DNA of 64,000 nucleotides from Micromonospora sp. WMMD980 (GTDB lineage: Bacteria > Actinomycetota > Actinomycetes > Mycobacteriales > Micromonosporaceae), in assembly GCF_029626035.1 (NCBI RefSeq), contig NZ_JARUBE010000003.1, positions 4,836,001-4,900,000 on the forward strand, read 5' to 3'. Shown piece by piece: positions 19,587 to 28,095 of the stretch. The notes beneath the pieces are model-generated. The model saw only the letters and a program-made list of their open reading frames with translations. It was not told the DNA's origin and made no database searches. Each line of letters opens with the position of its first letter. Positions within the stretch are counted from its first letter, which is position 1. Both the position numbers and the translations under genes were made by a program.

Positions 19587-20911
19587 CACTCGGCCCCGGG
19601 GGACACCACGTAGAAGCGGGGCATCGGCAGCACCCGCATCCGCAGGCGCGCCCCGGAGCGGCGCAGTTGCCAGGTGAGCGCCAGCAGCGCGGCGGCCAGC
19701 GAGATCAGTCCACCGATCCAGATGCTCGCGCCGGCGCCGAACCGCTCGGCCACCCACCCGATGATCGGCGCGCCGACCGGGTTGGTGCCCAGGAACACCA
19801 GCACCCACAGCGCCATCACCCGTCCCCGGAAGGACGCGTCGACGCCGAGCTGCACCCGCTGGTTGGCGGCCTGGGCGAAGAAGACCATGAAGAAGCCGGT
19901 GGGCAGCAGGAGCGCCACCACCATCCAGTACGCGGGGGCGAGCCCGACCAGCGTGCCGAAGCTGGCACAGCCGACCGCCGCGCCGAGCACCAACCAGACC
20001 GAGGGCCGGCTGCGCCGGCCGGTGCCGGCGAGCGCGCCGACCAGCGCACCGACCGCCAGCGCGGTGCTGAACAGGCCGAACGAGGCGGCACCGGTCCGGA
20101 ACACGGTCTTGGCCAGCGCGGCGAGGGTGAGCTGGAAGTTGAACAGGCTCATCCCGATCACCGACATGACGACCATGGGCAGCAGCAGGTCGGGGCGGCG
20201 GGCGACGTACCGCAGGCCGTCCACCACCCGGGCCTGGTCGCGTTCTCCGGTCGGCGGCAGGTCCTTGCGGTGCAGCTCGGCCGGACGCATCCGCACCACG
20301 TTGACCAGCGGGGCGATCGAGCTGAGCGCGGTGACCATGAAGACCGGGCCGACGTCGACGGCGGCGATGGCGAGGCCGGCGACGGCGGGGCCGACGATCC
20401 GGGCGGAGTTGAACACCGCCGCGTTGAGCGAGAGCGCGTTCGGCAGCAGCGGCACGCCGACCAGTTCGGAGACGAACGCCTGCCGCACCGGGGTCTCCAC
20501 CGCGTTGGCGACGCCGAGCAGGGCGGCGAACGCGAAGACGTGCCAGAGCTGCACCAGGCCGGTGACGACGAGCAGGCTCATGCCGAGCGCCAGCACGGTC
20601 CAGAACGCGTTGGCGACGAAGAGCAGCATCCGCTTGTCGTACCGGTCGGCGAGGCGGCCGGAGAGCAGGGTGAGCAGGAGCACGGGGGTGAACTGCAACG
20701 CGGTGACCACGCCGAGCGCGGTCGCGGAGTTGTCGCTGAGCTCGAGGACGAGCCAGTCCTGGGCGATGAACATCATCCAGACGCCGATCAGTTTGATCAG
20801 CTGCCCGGTGGCGAAGAGTCGATAGTTACGGACTCGTAGGGACTGGAACATCGTGCTCAGCTTGGCCTGCACTCTAGGTGCGCCTCCTCGCGTCGGGTAC
20901 GCCTCATCCAC
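19586..20911 (-). CDS. MFS transporter under MarR control
   Basis: A 441-residue permease with about twelve hydrophobic helices. It has MFQSLRVRNYRLFATGQ, typical of EntS-like exporters, then WLVLELSDNSATALGVVTALQF and LSGRLADRYDKRMLL. The true start may be at MFQSLR (residue 21) or the GTG at VQAKLST. It follows a marR gene by 30 bp on the same strand, which predicts ligand-inducible efflux of a small molecule. Confidence 0.87.
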   Translation of the reverse strand: MDEAYPTRGGAPRVQAKLSTMFQSLRVRNYRLFATGQLIKLIGVWMMFIAQDWLVLELSDNSATALGVVTALQFTPVLLLTLLSGRLADRYDKRMLLFVANAFWTVLALGMSLLVVTGLVQLWHVFAFAALLGVANAVETPVRQAFVSELVGVPLLPNALSLNAAVFNSARIVGPAVAGLAIAAVDVGPVFMVTALSSIAPLVNVVRMRPAELHRKDLPPTGERDQARVVDGLRYVARRPDLLLPMVVMSVIGMSLFNFQLTLAALAKTVFRTGAASFGLFSTALAVGALVGALAGTGRRSRPSVWLVLGAAVGCASFGTLVGLAPAYWMVVALLLPTGFFMVFFAQAANQRVQLGVDASFRGRVMALWVLVFLGTNPVGAPIIGWVAERFGAGASIWIGGLISLAAALLALTWQLRRSGARLRMRVLPMPRFYVVSPGAE

Positions 20912-20941
20912 AACGGACGAAGCGGACCGCGCGACGCGGTT

Positions 20942-21391
20942 TCAGGCGCGGGCGATCCCCTGGAGGATGTCCGCGGCCCGCCGTAGCGTGTCGCGTTCGG
21001 ACTCGGTGAGCGCGGCCAGCCGGCTGGCCAGCCATTCGTTGCGGGCCCGCTCGAACTGCTCGAGCACGGCCCGTCCCCCTTCGGTCGCCGCCAGGATGAC
21101 CTGCCGTCCGTCGGTCGGGTGGGGGGTGCGCTGCACGAGGCCGCGCTCCTCCAACTTCGCGACGATCTTGGTCATCGTCGGTGGCTGCACCCGTTCGACG
21201 TCGGCCAGTTCCCGTGGCGTGAGGGCGCCCGCCAGGTTGAGGCTGGTGAGCGCCGACAGCTGGGTGACCGTGAGGTCGCCGACCGGCCGGGCCTGTCGGA
21301 CCCGCCGGTTGAGCCGGGTGATCGCATCTCGCAGTTGGGGGGCCAACTGCGCCGGCGGCACGCGTCTCGCCGTCACCGTCCGCTCCGTCAC
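20942..21391 (-). CDS. MarR-family transcriptional regulator
   Basis: A 149-residue winged-helix repressor. The recognition region reads LTPRELADVERVQPPTMTKIVAKLEERGLVQR, followed by the wing TPHPTDGRQVILAATEGG. It starts with GTG three bases from a perfect 15-bp palindrome, so it almost certainly binds there and represses its own operon. The MFS gene downstream is the probable target and exporter of the inducer. Confidence 0.93.
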   Translation of the reverse strand: MTERTVTARRVPPAQLAPQLRDAITRLNRRVRQARPVGDLTVTQLSALTSLNLAGALTPRELADVERVQPPTMTKIVAKLEERGLVQRTPHPTDGRQVILAATEGGRAVLEQFERARNEWLASRLAALTESERDTLRRAADILQGIARA

Positions 21392-21393
21392 AC

Positions 21394-21408
21394 TAGTTAG
21401 CCTAACTA
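21394..21408. promoter_or_regulatory. MarR operator palindrome
   Basis: TAGTTAG-C-CTAACTA is a perfect palindrome of 7-bp arms around one base. Its AT-richness stands out against the surrounding GC-rich sequence, and it resembles classic MarR sites. It begins two bases upstream of the GTG start, so bound repressor would block transcription start or the leader. Confidence 0.85.
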
Positions 21409-21452
21409 ATGAGCCTGGCTAACGACACGCGTTATGACCAGGCTCACCAGCG

Positions 21453-22934
21453 TCAGAGCAGCACGGACTCGATCGGCCCGCGCAGGAAATAGAGAACGAA
21501 GAGCGCGGCCACGCCGTACAGCAGGGGGTGGACCTCCCGGGCCTTGCCCTTCGCCAGCTTCACCAGCACATAGCTGATCACGCCGGCTCCGATGCCGTTC
21601 GAGATCGAGTAGGTGAACGGCATCAGCACGATCGTCAGGAACGCCGGGATCGCGATCTCGTAGTCGGTCCAGTCGATGGTCCGGACCGCCGTCATCATCA
21701 GGAAACCGACCACCACCAGCGCCGTCGACGCGGCCTCGAACGGCACGATCGCCGACAGCGGCGCCAGGAACATGGCCAGCAGGAACAGCAGACCGGTGAC
21801 CAGGTTGGCCACCCCGGTCCGGGCACCCTCGCCGACACCGGCGGCACTCTCGATGTACGACGTGTTGCTCGACACCGACGCCGCGCCACCCGCGGCGGCG
21901 GCGATCGAGTCGACCAGCAGGATCTCCTTGGCGCGCGGCGGGGTGCCCTGCTCGTCGAGCATGTCCCCCTCCTGGCCGATCGCGACCATCGTGCCCATGG
22001 TGTCGAAGAAGTCCGTGATCAGCAGCGTGAAGACGAACATCAGCGGGACCAGCCAGCCCACCCGGGTCCACGAGTCCAGCACGTTGAAGTGGCCCAGCAG
22101 CGACAGGTCCGGCAGGTCCACCACCTGCTTCGGCAGCTCGGGCACGTTGAGCGCCCAGCCCTTCGGGTTCGGCTTCCCGTCGACGAACGACGGGCCGATG
22201 TTGCCGATCGCCTCGACCACCACGGCCAGCACGGTGGAGGCCAGGATGCCGATCAGGATCGCGCCGCGCACCCGGCGGACCACCAGCACCACGGTGACCA
22301 GCAGGCCGACCACGAACACCAGCATCGGCCAACTGACGATCTTGCCGTTGATGCCGAGCCCGACCGGCACGGTGCTGTTCGCCGCGTCCGGCACCCGCCG
22401 GACGAACCCGGCGTCGACCAGGCCGATGATGGTCAGGAACAGCCCGATGCCGACGCCGATCGCGGTCTTGAGCTGCGTCGGCACCGAACGGAACACCGCG
22501 GTCCGCAGGCCGGTGAGCACCAGGATGCCGATCAGCACGCCCTCGATGACCACCAGGCCCATCGCGTCCGCCCAGGTCATCTGCGGCGCGATCTCGAACG
22601 CGACGAGCGCGTTCACCCCCAGCCCGGCGGCCAACGCGATCGGGAACCGGGCCACCACCCCCATCAGGATGGTCATCAGGCCCGCGACCAGCGCGGTCGC
22701 CGCGGCCAGCGCCGGGATGGCGAGGGTACGACCGTCCGCGTCCTCGGCGCCGCCGAGGATCAGCGGGTTCAACACCACGATGTACGCCATCGTGAAGAAC
22801 GTGGCGAAGCCACCGCGGATCTCCCGCCCCGGTGTCGACCGGCGGGCGGAGATCTCGAAGTAGCGGTCGAACGCGTTGCGCGGGTGGGCGGGATCGGGCG
22901 GTGTGCCGTGTTCCGCCGGCGGAGCAATGGACAT
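21453..22934 (-). CDS. NCS2-family purine permease
   Basis: About 493 residues with a dozen membrane helices, AzgA-like (hypoxanthine, adenine or guanine). The opening LNRYF-type motif is present as FDRYFEISARRSTPGREIRGG, followed by FATFFTMAYIVVLNPLIL. Later segments include ITDFFDTMGTMVAIG and SSNTSYIESAAGVGEGARTG. Family members are proton-coupled nucleobase importers. I prefer the ATG at 22934 (MSIAPPAEHG) with GAGGACACG upstream over the one at 22976. Confidence 0.92.
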   Translation of the reverse strand: MSIAPPAEHGTPPDPAHPRNAFDRYFEISARRSTPGREIRGGFATFFTMAYIVVLNPLILGGAEDADGRTLAIPALAAATALVAGLMTILMGVVARFPIALAAGLGVNALVAFEIAPQMTWADAMGLVVIEGVLIGILVLTGLRTAVFRSVPTQLKTAIGVGIGLFLTIIGLVDAGFVRRVPDAANSTVPVGLGINGKIVSWPMLVFVVGLLVTVVLVVRRVRGAILIGILASTVLAVVVEAIGNIGPSFVDGKPNPKGWALNVPELPKQVVDLPDLSLLGHFNVLDSWTRVGWLVPLMFVFTLLITDFFDTMGTMVAIGQEGDMLDEQGTPPRAKEILLVDSIAAAAGGAASVSSNTSYIESAAGVGEGARTGVANLVTGLLFLLAMFLAPLSAIVPFEAASTALVVVGFLMMTAVRTIDWTDYEIAIPAFLTIVLMPFTYSISNGIGAGVISYVLVKLAKGKAREVHPLLYGVAALFVLYFLRGPIESVLL

Positions 22935-23027
22935 CGTGTCCTCATCTGGTTGATCGACCGGTCTCGTCGCGCGCATCGTGCCAGATCACCCGGCGGACAG
23001 GGAAGGACGATCACGTACGCTGGGCCG

Positions 23028-23276
23028 GTGCCCCAGGAGCAGCAGCCGCGGCCCGAGCCGCTCGACCCGCCGATGGTGCCGTTCGCCGTCGCCGGGCTGA
23101 TCGCCTGGGCGGTGGCCGGCCTGGTGCTGCTGCTCTTCTTCCGCGACTGGCTCACCGCGCACGGTCATCAGAACTGGCTCTGGACCTGCCTCGCCGGTTT
23201 TCTGTGGGGCTTCCCCGGCCTGGCCACGATGATCCGGCACGACGCCAACCGGCGTCGCCGGCGGGCGCAGCGCTGA
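23028..23276 (+). CDS. DUF2530 small membrane protein
   Basis: An 82-residue protein with two transmembrane helices (MVPFAVAGLIAWAVAGLVLL and WTCLAGFLWGFPGLATM) and a basic tail RRRRRAQR. It matches the actinobacterial DUF2530 pattern by its PLDPPMVPFA opening and FLWGFPG. Function is unknown. The GTG start is 93 bp from the divergent purine permease start. It is convergent with the DUF3027 gene, four bases away. Confidence 0.8.
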   Translation: MPQEQQPRPEPLDPPMVPFAVAGLIAWAVAGLVLLLFFRDWLTAHGHQNWLWTCLAGFLWGFPGLATMIRHDANRRRRRAQR

Positions 23277-23280
23277 TCGG

Positions 23281-24120
23281 TCAGGAGTGGCCGTACGGCT
23301 CCGCCGGTTCGGTCGACTCCACCGAGCCCGGCGCGCGGCTGACCGACATCGCCTCGACCGCGCTGTCGTCGTAGACCGTGGGCAGCTCGTCGACGGGCGT
23401 CTCGACCGCACCGACAAGCGTCTCCGAGTGCGCGCCGCAGCCGTGGTCGGCGCTCACCACCCGGCCGTCGTCGGGGGCGAAGAAGTTCCCGCACGCCCCG
23501 AAGGACAGCCGCAGCGAGCCGGCCAGCGGCAGGTAGAAGCCGCAGGTGCCGCAGCGGGCGGCGGCCGGCGCGGCGGTCGAGATGGCGGCGTCCGGCCCGT
23601 GGTCGCCGTCGTACCAACGCTGGGCGGTGTCGGCGCGCCCCTCCCGGGACATCACCCGGGCCCGGCCGAGGCCCAGCTCCCAGGCGGTCTCCTCCACTGC
23701 CGGGTCGTCGGAGCGCAGGTAGCCCGGGGCGAGCCGCTCGTCGTCGGCCGGGGTGGTCAGCAGGTCGCCGGGGCCCAGGTCGCCGGGCTGGAGCCGCTCC
23801 TGCCAGGGCAGCCAGCCCGGGGCGAGCAGCGCGTCGGGGCCGGGCAGCAGCACGGTCTCGCAGATGGTGACGTGCTTGCTGCGGGCCACCCGGGTCACCG
23901 TGACGGCCCAGCGCCAGCCGCGGTAGCCGGCCATCCGGCACTCGAAGTAGTGGGTGACGAGCCGATCGCCCTCGGCGACGGCCTGGAGGTGGTCGCCGAT
24001 GTCGGTCGGCTCCACCTCGGTGATGGCGTCGCGGGCCACCTCGACGGCGGCGGCGCAGACCTGGTCGAGCCGGGGAGCGCGGGCGGATACGGGCCTGGTC
24101 ACCATTCCATTGTTCCCCAT
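23281..24120 (-). CDS. DUF3027 domain-containing protein
   Basis: A 279-residue cytoplasmic protein. It has YFECRMAGYRGWRWAVTVTRV and ETVLLPGPDALLAP, characteristic of DUF3027. Cysteines in RCGTCGFYLP, GACGNFF and HGCGAHSE may bind zinc. Function is unknown, though the family is conserved across actinobacteria. It is divergent from the MFS gene at 24186, with a 65-bp shared promoter region. Confidence 0.87.
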   Translation of the reverse strand: MGNNGMVTRPVSARAPRLDQVCAAAVEVARDAITEVEPTDIGDHLQAVAEGDRLVTHYFECRMAGYRGWRWAVTVTRVARSKHVTICETVLLPGPDALLAPGWLPWQERLQPGDLGPGDLLTTPADDERLAPGYLRSDDPAVEETAWELGLGRARVMSREGRADTAQRWYDGDHGPDAAISTAAPAAARCGTCGFYLPLAGSLRLSFGACGNFFAPDDGRVVSADHGCGAHSETLVGAVETPVDELPTVYDDSAVEAMSVSRAPGSVESTEPAEPYGHS

Positions 24121-24185
24121 GCCCGTAGGCGGGTTCTCGCCGGGTGAGGCGGCGCGGGCGGAGCGGATGGGCGAGGATGGGACAC

Positions 24186-25859
24186 ATGGCGCTGTCCTCC
24201 CGCTCCGGCCGCTCCTTTCTCGGGCGGACCGTCGGCACCGGCATCCGCGCCACCCGGCTGCTGCTGCGGGGGTCGCTGCACGGCGGCCGCTGGATGACCC
24301 GCCGCGCCGGCACCGCCCGGGCCCGCAGCGCCGGCAACGAGGTCGGCATGGTCCGCCTGTTCGACCTGCACGCGCTCTCGTGCGCCGGGGACACGCTGAT
24401 CGCCATCGGCCTGGCCGGGACGATCTTCTTCGACGTGCCGCTGGGCGAGGCCCGCAACAAGGTCGCGCTCTACCTGCTGGTCACCATGGTCCCGTTCGCG
24501 ATGCTCGCCCCGGTGGTCGGCCCGCTGCTCGACCACTTCCGCCACGGCCGCCGCTACGCGCTGGCGACCACCATGCTCGGCCGGGCCTTCCTGGCCTGGC
24601 TGATCTCCGACTACATGGGCGGCCTCGGGCTCTATCCGGCGGCGTTCGGGGTGCTCGCCCTGTCCCGCGCCTACGGCGTGGCCCGGTCGGCGGCGGTGCC
24701 CCGGCTGCTTCCCGAGGGGCTGGGGCTGTCCCAGGTCGGCGCCCGGGCCAGCGTCTACGGCACGGTGGCCGGCGCGCTGGTCGCCCCGATCGGGCTGGCC
24801 GCGTTCTGGCTGGGGCCGCAGTGGCCGCTCCGGGTCGCCTCGGTGATCTTCCTGCTCGGCATGGTGATCTCGCTGCGGCTGCCGCCGAAGGCCGACTCGG
24901 AGCCGCCGGAGCGGATGCCGCACCCGTGGCGGGCGATGCGCCGCCGCGACGGCGAGCGCCCGCTGGGCCGGGGCCGCCCGGCCGGTCGCCTGGTGATCGC
25001 CACGCTGATCGGCGCCGCGGCGCTGCGCGGGCTCTACGGCTTCCTGCTGCTGTTCCTCGCCTTCGCCATCAAGGCCGGCGACCTGACCACCGACTTCTTC
25101 GGCCGCGAGCTGGGCGCACAGGCCGCGCTGGGCCTGGTCGGCGGCGCGTTGGCGGTGGGCACGTTCCTGGCCACCGCGCTCGGCACCCGGCTGCGGATCC
25201 ACCGGCCGACCGCGATCCAGTCCAGCGGCACGATCGTCGTGGCCGGCGTGGCACTGCTCGCCGCGATCAAGTTCTCGCTGCCCATGGTGGCGCTGCTCTG
25301 CCTGGTGGCGGCGCTGATGAGCGGGATCGCCAAGCTGGCGGTGGACGCCTCGATCCAGGAGCGGATCCCGGAGCGGCTGCGCGCCAGTTCCTTCGCGCAC
25401 TCCGAGACCGCCCTGATGCTCGCGTTCGTGGCCGGCGGTGGGCTCGGCCTGGTGCCGTTCACCGGCCTGATCGGGGTGGCGATCGCCGCCGGCGTGGCCG
25501 CGTTGGTGGCGCTGCGCGGGGTGTTGGTCGCCGGCCGGCTGCGCGGCGAGCATCTGGCCGGCCGCCCCTTGGACGACGACGAGTTGGCCACTGGCCGGCC
25601 CCTGGGCGACGACGGGCCGACCCGCCCGGCGGACCCGACGCGCGACCCGGCGGCCGGCTCGTTCCCGGAGCCGCCCGTCACCTCGTTCGACGACCCGGCG
25701 CCCACCTCGCCGGCGCCGCAGCGCGTCGACGCGCCGCCGCCGGACGACGACGACCTCGCACCGCCCGGCTTCCACATCTACCGCCCCTCCTCGTCCGTGG
25801 GCGGTCCTGGCGCTGCCGAGGACGAGAACCGGCGCGACCCCCGAGGGCCGGTCGCGTGA
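24186..25859 (+). CDS. MFS transporter with long disordered tail
   Basis: A 557-residue protein. About twelve hydrophobic helices (GMVRLFDLHALSCAGDTLIA to VAALVALRGVLVAG) are followed by a ~110-residue acidic, Pro-rich cytoplasmic tail with repeated DDDE/DDD stretches. Substrate is unknown. The ATG follows AGGATGGGACAC. The stop overlaps the GTG of mqnB (GTGA), so the two genes are co-translated. A role in exporting menaquinone-pathway by-products is only a guess. Confidence 0.85.
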   Translation: MALSSRSGRSFLGRTVGTGIRATRLLLRGSLHGGRWMTRRAGTARARSAGNEVGMVRLFDLHALSCAGDTLIAIGLAGTIFFDVPLGEARNKVALYLLVTMVPFAMLAPVVGPLLDHFRHGRRYALATTMLGRAFLAWLISDYMGGLGLYPAAFGVLALSRAYGVARSAAVPRLLPEGLGLSQVGARASVYGTVAGALVAPIGLAAFWLGPQWPLRVASVIFLLGMVISLRLPPKADSEPPERMPHPWRAMRRRDGERPLGRGRPAGRLVIATLIGAAALRGLYGFLLLFLAFAIKAGDLTTDFFGRELGAQAALGLVGGALAVGTFLATALGTRLRIHRPTAIQSSGTIVVAGVALLAAIKFSLPMVALLCLVAALMSGIAKLAVDASIQERIPERLRASSFAHSETALMLAFVAGGGLGLVPFTGLIGVAIAAGVAALVALRGVLVAGRLRGEHLAGRPLDDDELATGRPLGDDGPTRPADPTRDPAAGSFPEPPVTSFDDPAPTSPAPQRVDAPPPDDDDLAPPGFHIYRPSSSVGGPGAAEDENRRDPRGPVA

Positions 25860-26506
25860 GCGGTCTGCTGGTGGTCACGGCGGTGCCCGCCGAGGCCGAG
25901 GCGGTCCGCGCCGGCCTCACCGACCCGAGCGTGACGGTGCGACCGGTCGGGGTCGGCCCGGCCGTCGCCGCCGCCGCCACGGCCCGGCTGCTGGCGCTGG
26001 CCGAGGCGGCCGGCCGGCCGTACCGCGCGGTGGTCAGCGCCGGCATCGGCGGCGGCTTCGTCGGTCGGGTCGCGGTCGGCGACATCGTGCTGGCCGACCG
26101 CAGCGTCGCCGCCGACGTGGGCGCCGAGTCACCGGCCGGCTTCATCCCGGTCGAGGAGCTGGGCATGGCCCCCGAACTGCTGGGCGTCGGCCGGACGGTG
26201 CCGGCCGACCCGACGCTGCTGGTGGCCCTGCGCGCGGCGCTGCCGGCGGCCACCGTCGGCGCCGTGCTGACGGTCGGCACGGTGACCGGCACCGCCGCGA
26301 GCACCACGACCCTCGCCGACCGGCACCCGGACGCCGTGGCCGAGGCCATGGAGGGGTACGGCGTGGCCGTCGCCGCCGCCCTGGCCGACGTGCCCTTCGC
26401 CGAGCTGCGCACGATCTCCAACCCGATCGGCCCCCGCGACCGCGCGGCGTGGCGCATGCGCGAGGCGTTCGCGGCGCTCACCACCGCCGCTGCCGCACTC
26501 CGCTGA
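25856..26506 (+). CDS. mqnB: Futalosine hydrolase
   Basis: A 216-residue nucleoside phosphorylase-fold enzyme. It cleaves futalosine to dehypoxanthine futalosine plus hypoxanthine in the alternative menaquinone pathway. Features are LLVVTAVPAEAEAV, SAGIGGGFVGRVAVGDIVLAD and the catalytic region DAVAEAMEGYGVA with RTISNPIGPRDR. mqnD lies 1.6 kb downstream on the same strand. Its 3' end overlaps the convergent HTH-GNAT gene by 29 bp. Confidence 0.92.
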   Translation: MSGLLVVTAVPAEAEAVRAGLTDPSVTVRPVGVGPAVAAAATARLLALAEAAGRPYRAVVSAGIGGGFVGRVAVGDIVLADRSVAADVGAESPAGFIPVEELGMAPELLGVGRTVPADPTLLVALRAALPAATVGAVLTVGTVTGTAASTTTLADRHPDAVAEAMEGYGVAVAAALADVPFAELRTISNPIGPRDRAAWRMREAFAALTTAAAALR

Positions 26507-27368
26507 CCGCCTGGTCGAACCGCATCGCCGCCGGCCGGCTCCACTCGGTCTCGAAGCCGCACGCGCGCAGGAAGTCGATGCCCGCCAGCTCGGTCAACGC
26601 CCGGACGCAGACCACGCCGCGACTTTCGGTGATCGCCGCGACCAACGCCTCGACCAGCCGCCGACCGATCCCCAACCGCCGGTACGCGGCGACGACCAGC
26701 ACCCCGTCGAGCACGGTCTCCCGTTCCTCGCACAGCAGGCTGTCACCCCACCGCAGGTGCGGGCTCTCGTCGTGGGCCCGTAACTCACCGATCAGCTCGC
26801 CGCCGGGAAGCTCGGCCGCGAACCGCCAGGCCGTTGGCGGCACGGTCGGACCGGTCACCCGGCGTACCGTCACCGACCGTCGGACGCGCTCACGATCCCG
26901 GCGCTCGTCCCGGTAGTCCCGGTTCAGTCGATAGGTCGCCGACGGCACGGGCAGCGGCCACAACCGTGGCGGCAACGTGTACCACTCGGCCCACCACGCG
27001 CCCGGCCAGTCGCGGGGCTCGCGCACCTCCCAGACGTCGAGGTGGGCGGGGTAGCGGCGGCCCGCCTGGTCGCGCAGGTCGTCATGTGGCACCGGCCCCG
27101 GATCGGTCGATGTCGCCGCCCGCGTGTCGGTTCCGGGTGCGGGGCCGAGTTCGACGCGCATCCCGCCGCCGGCTGCCCGCACCAACCGTTCGACGGTGCG
27201 GTAACGCGGATTGCTGGCTCGCCCGGACTCGATCCGGGCAACCGCCGCCTGCGGAAGACCCGCTCGCCCAGCCAACTCGCGTTGGCTCAGATCGGCGCGT
27301 CGCCGCAGCCGCCGGAGCAGGTCGCCCAGGTTGATTCCCGGATCGGTCGGCGGTGTCGGATCAGTCAC
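26478..27368 (-). CDS. XRE-type HTH fused to GNAT acetyltransferase
   Basis: A 296-residue fusion. Residues ~12-65 are an XRE-like helix-turn-helix (LLRRLRRRADLSQRELAGRA, then RIESGRASNPRYRTVERLV). The C-terminal ~130 residues are a GNAT domain with the acetyl-CoA loop RRLGIGRRLVEALV and LRACGFETEW. The middle (EPRDWPGAWWAEWYTLPPRLW) resembles no domain I know. It may be a regulator that acetylates a partner or itself. The GTG start gives a full HTH. It overlaps mqnB tail to tail. Confidence 0.8.
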   Translation of the reverse strand: MTDPTPPTDPGINLGDLLRRLRRRADLSQRELAGRAGLPQAAVARIESGRASNPRYRTVERLVRAAGGGMRVELGPAPGTDTRAATSTDPGPVPHDDLRDQAGRRYPAHLDVWEVREPRDWPGAWWAEWYTLPPRLWPLPVPSATYRLNRDYRDERRDRERVRRSVTVRRVTGPTVPPTAWRFAAELPGGELIGELRAHDESPHLRWGDSLLCEERETVLDGVLVVAAYRRLGIGRRLVEALVAAITESRGVVCVRALTELAGIDFLRACGFETEWSRPAAMRFDQAVSGVRQRRW

Positions 27369-27596
27369 GACGCCATGGTCCCGAGGGCGGTCTCCGTTCT
27401 TCAACAGGTCGCACCCGCCTGTGGATAAACCTGTGGACATCGACGTTGTCGCGGATCGGGATGTGGACAGTTGAGTGCCTTTGGAGCTGAGTCGTTGGTG
27501 ATGTCGCGCGGCCCGACAGACCTCCGGCGAGCGAGGCGGGCCGGGCACCCGATCGGATTGAGCAGCCGACCGAGCCGGATCCGGCCGAGCGGACCG

Positions 27597-27621
27597 GACA
27601 CGACACGACACGACACGACAC
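27597..27621. repeat. 5-bp tandem repeat (GACAC)5
   Basis: Five perfect GACAC units in a row. They have lower GC than the neighbourhood and resemble a simple microsatellite. Confidence 0.85.
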
Positions 27622-27643
27622 GGAACCGTACGAGGCCGAGCGG

Positions 27644-27692
27644 GACGAGGCGCAGCGGGAACAGGACCAGGCGCAGCGGGAACGGGACCAGG
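27644..27692. repeat. 21-bp direct repeat, 2.3 copies
   Basis: The units GACGAGGCGCAGCGGGAACA+G (27644-27664) and GACCAGGCGCAGCGGGAACG+G (27665-27685) differ at two positions. They are followed by a partial GACCAGG. Confidence 0.8.
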
Positions 27693-27947
27693 GCGGGATC
27701 GTCGGGCCGGCCGGTCATGGCGGGACCGGGACTTGGCAAGGAGTCCAGGGCCGGGCGGCAGCGGCGCGCAGCTGCGGCGGACACGCCGGGTGGTCGGCCG
27801 GGACGGGCGAGCTTGAGTCGTTTCTGACGTCAGGTCCAAAGGCATCCGACACCAGTCATCGCGCCGGCTCGGGCGGGAGGTCAGGCTCCGGCGAAGGCGG
27901 ACCCGGACCGACCCACCAGCACCCACCCGCGACGACGATCACCCAGC

Positions 27948-28043
27948 CCGGCACACCGGCACGCCGGCACACCGGCACGCCGGCACACCGGCACGCCGGC
28001 ACACCGGCACGCCGGCACACCGGCACGCCGGCACGCCGGCACG
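27948..28043. repeat. 8-bp tandem repeat (CCGGCACR)12
   Basis: Twelve uninterrupted 8-bp units. CCGGCACA and CCGGCACG alternate for the first ten, and the last two are both CCGGCACG, giving a 16-bp higher-order period. It ends 52 bp before the mqnD start, so length changes could alter its promoter spacing. Confidence 0.93.
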
Positions 28044-28095
28044 CAAGGGCTCACACCTGCCGAGTCGGGGTAGCGGGCGGAGTTACGGTGGGGGC

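Larger units (their letters stand above)
27369..28095. other. 727-bp repeat-rich spacer
   Basis: This is the shared upstream region of the HTH-GNAT gene (minus) and mqnD (plus). It holds three separate tandem repeats (27597-27621, 27644-27692, 27948-28043). Open frames across it have no domain, ribosome binding site or normal composition. I see no RNA gene. Any promoter of mqnD should lie between the third repeat and 28095. Confidence 0.6.

Noticed and set aside
27401..27784. Possible 127-residue minus-strand gene in the mqnD spacer
   Set aside because: It has tandem-repeat-derived residues, no domain and no ribosome site, and overlaps the repeats.
27948..28043. CRISPR array
   Set aside because: The units are directly abutting 8-mers without spacers, and no cas genes are present.
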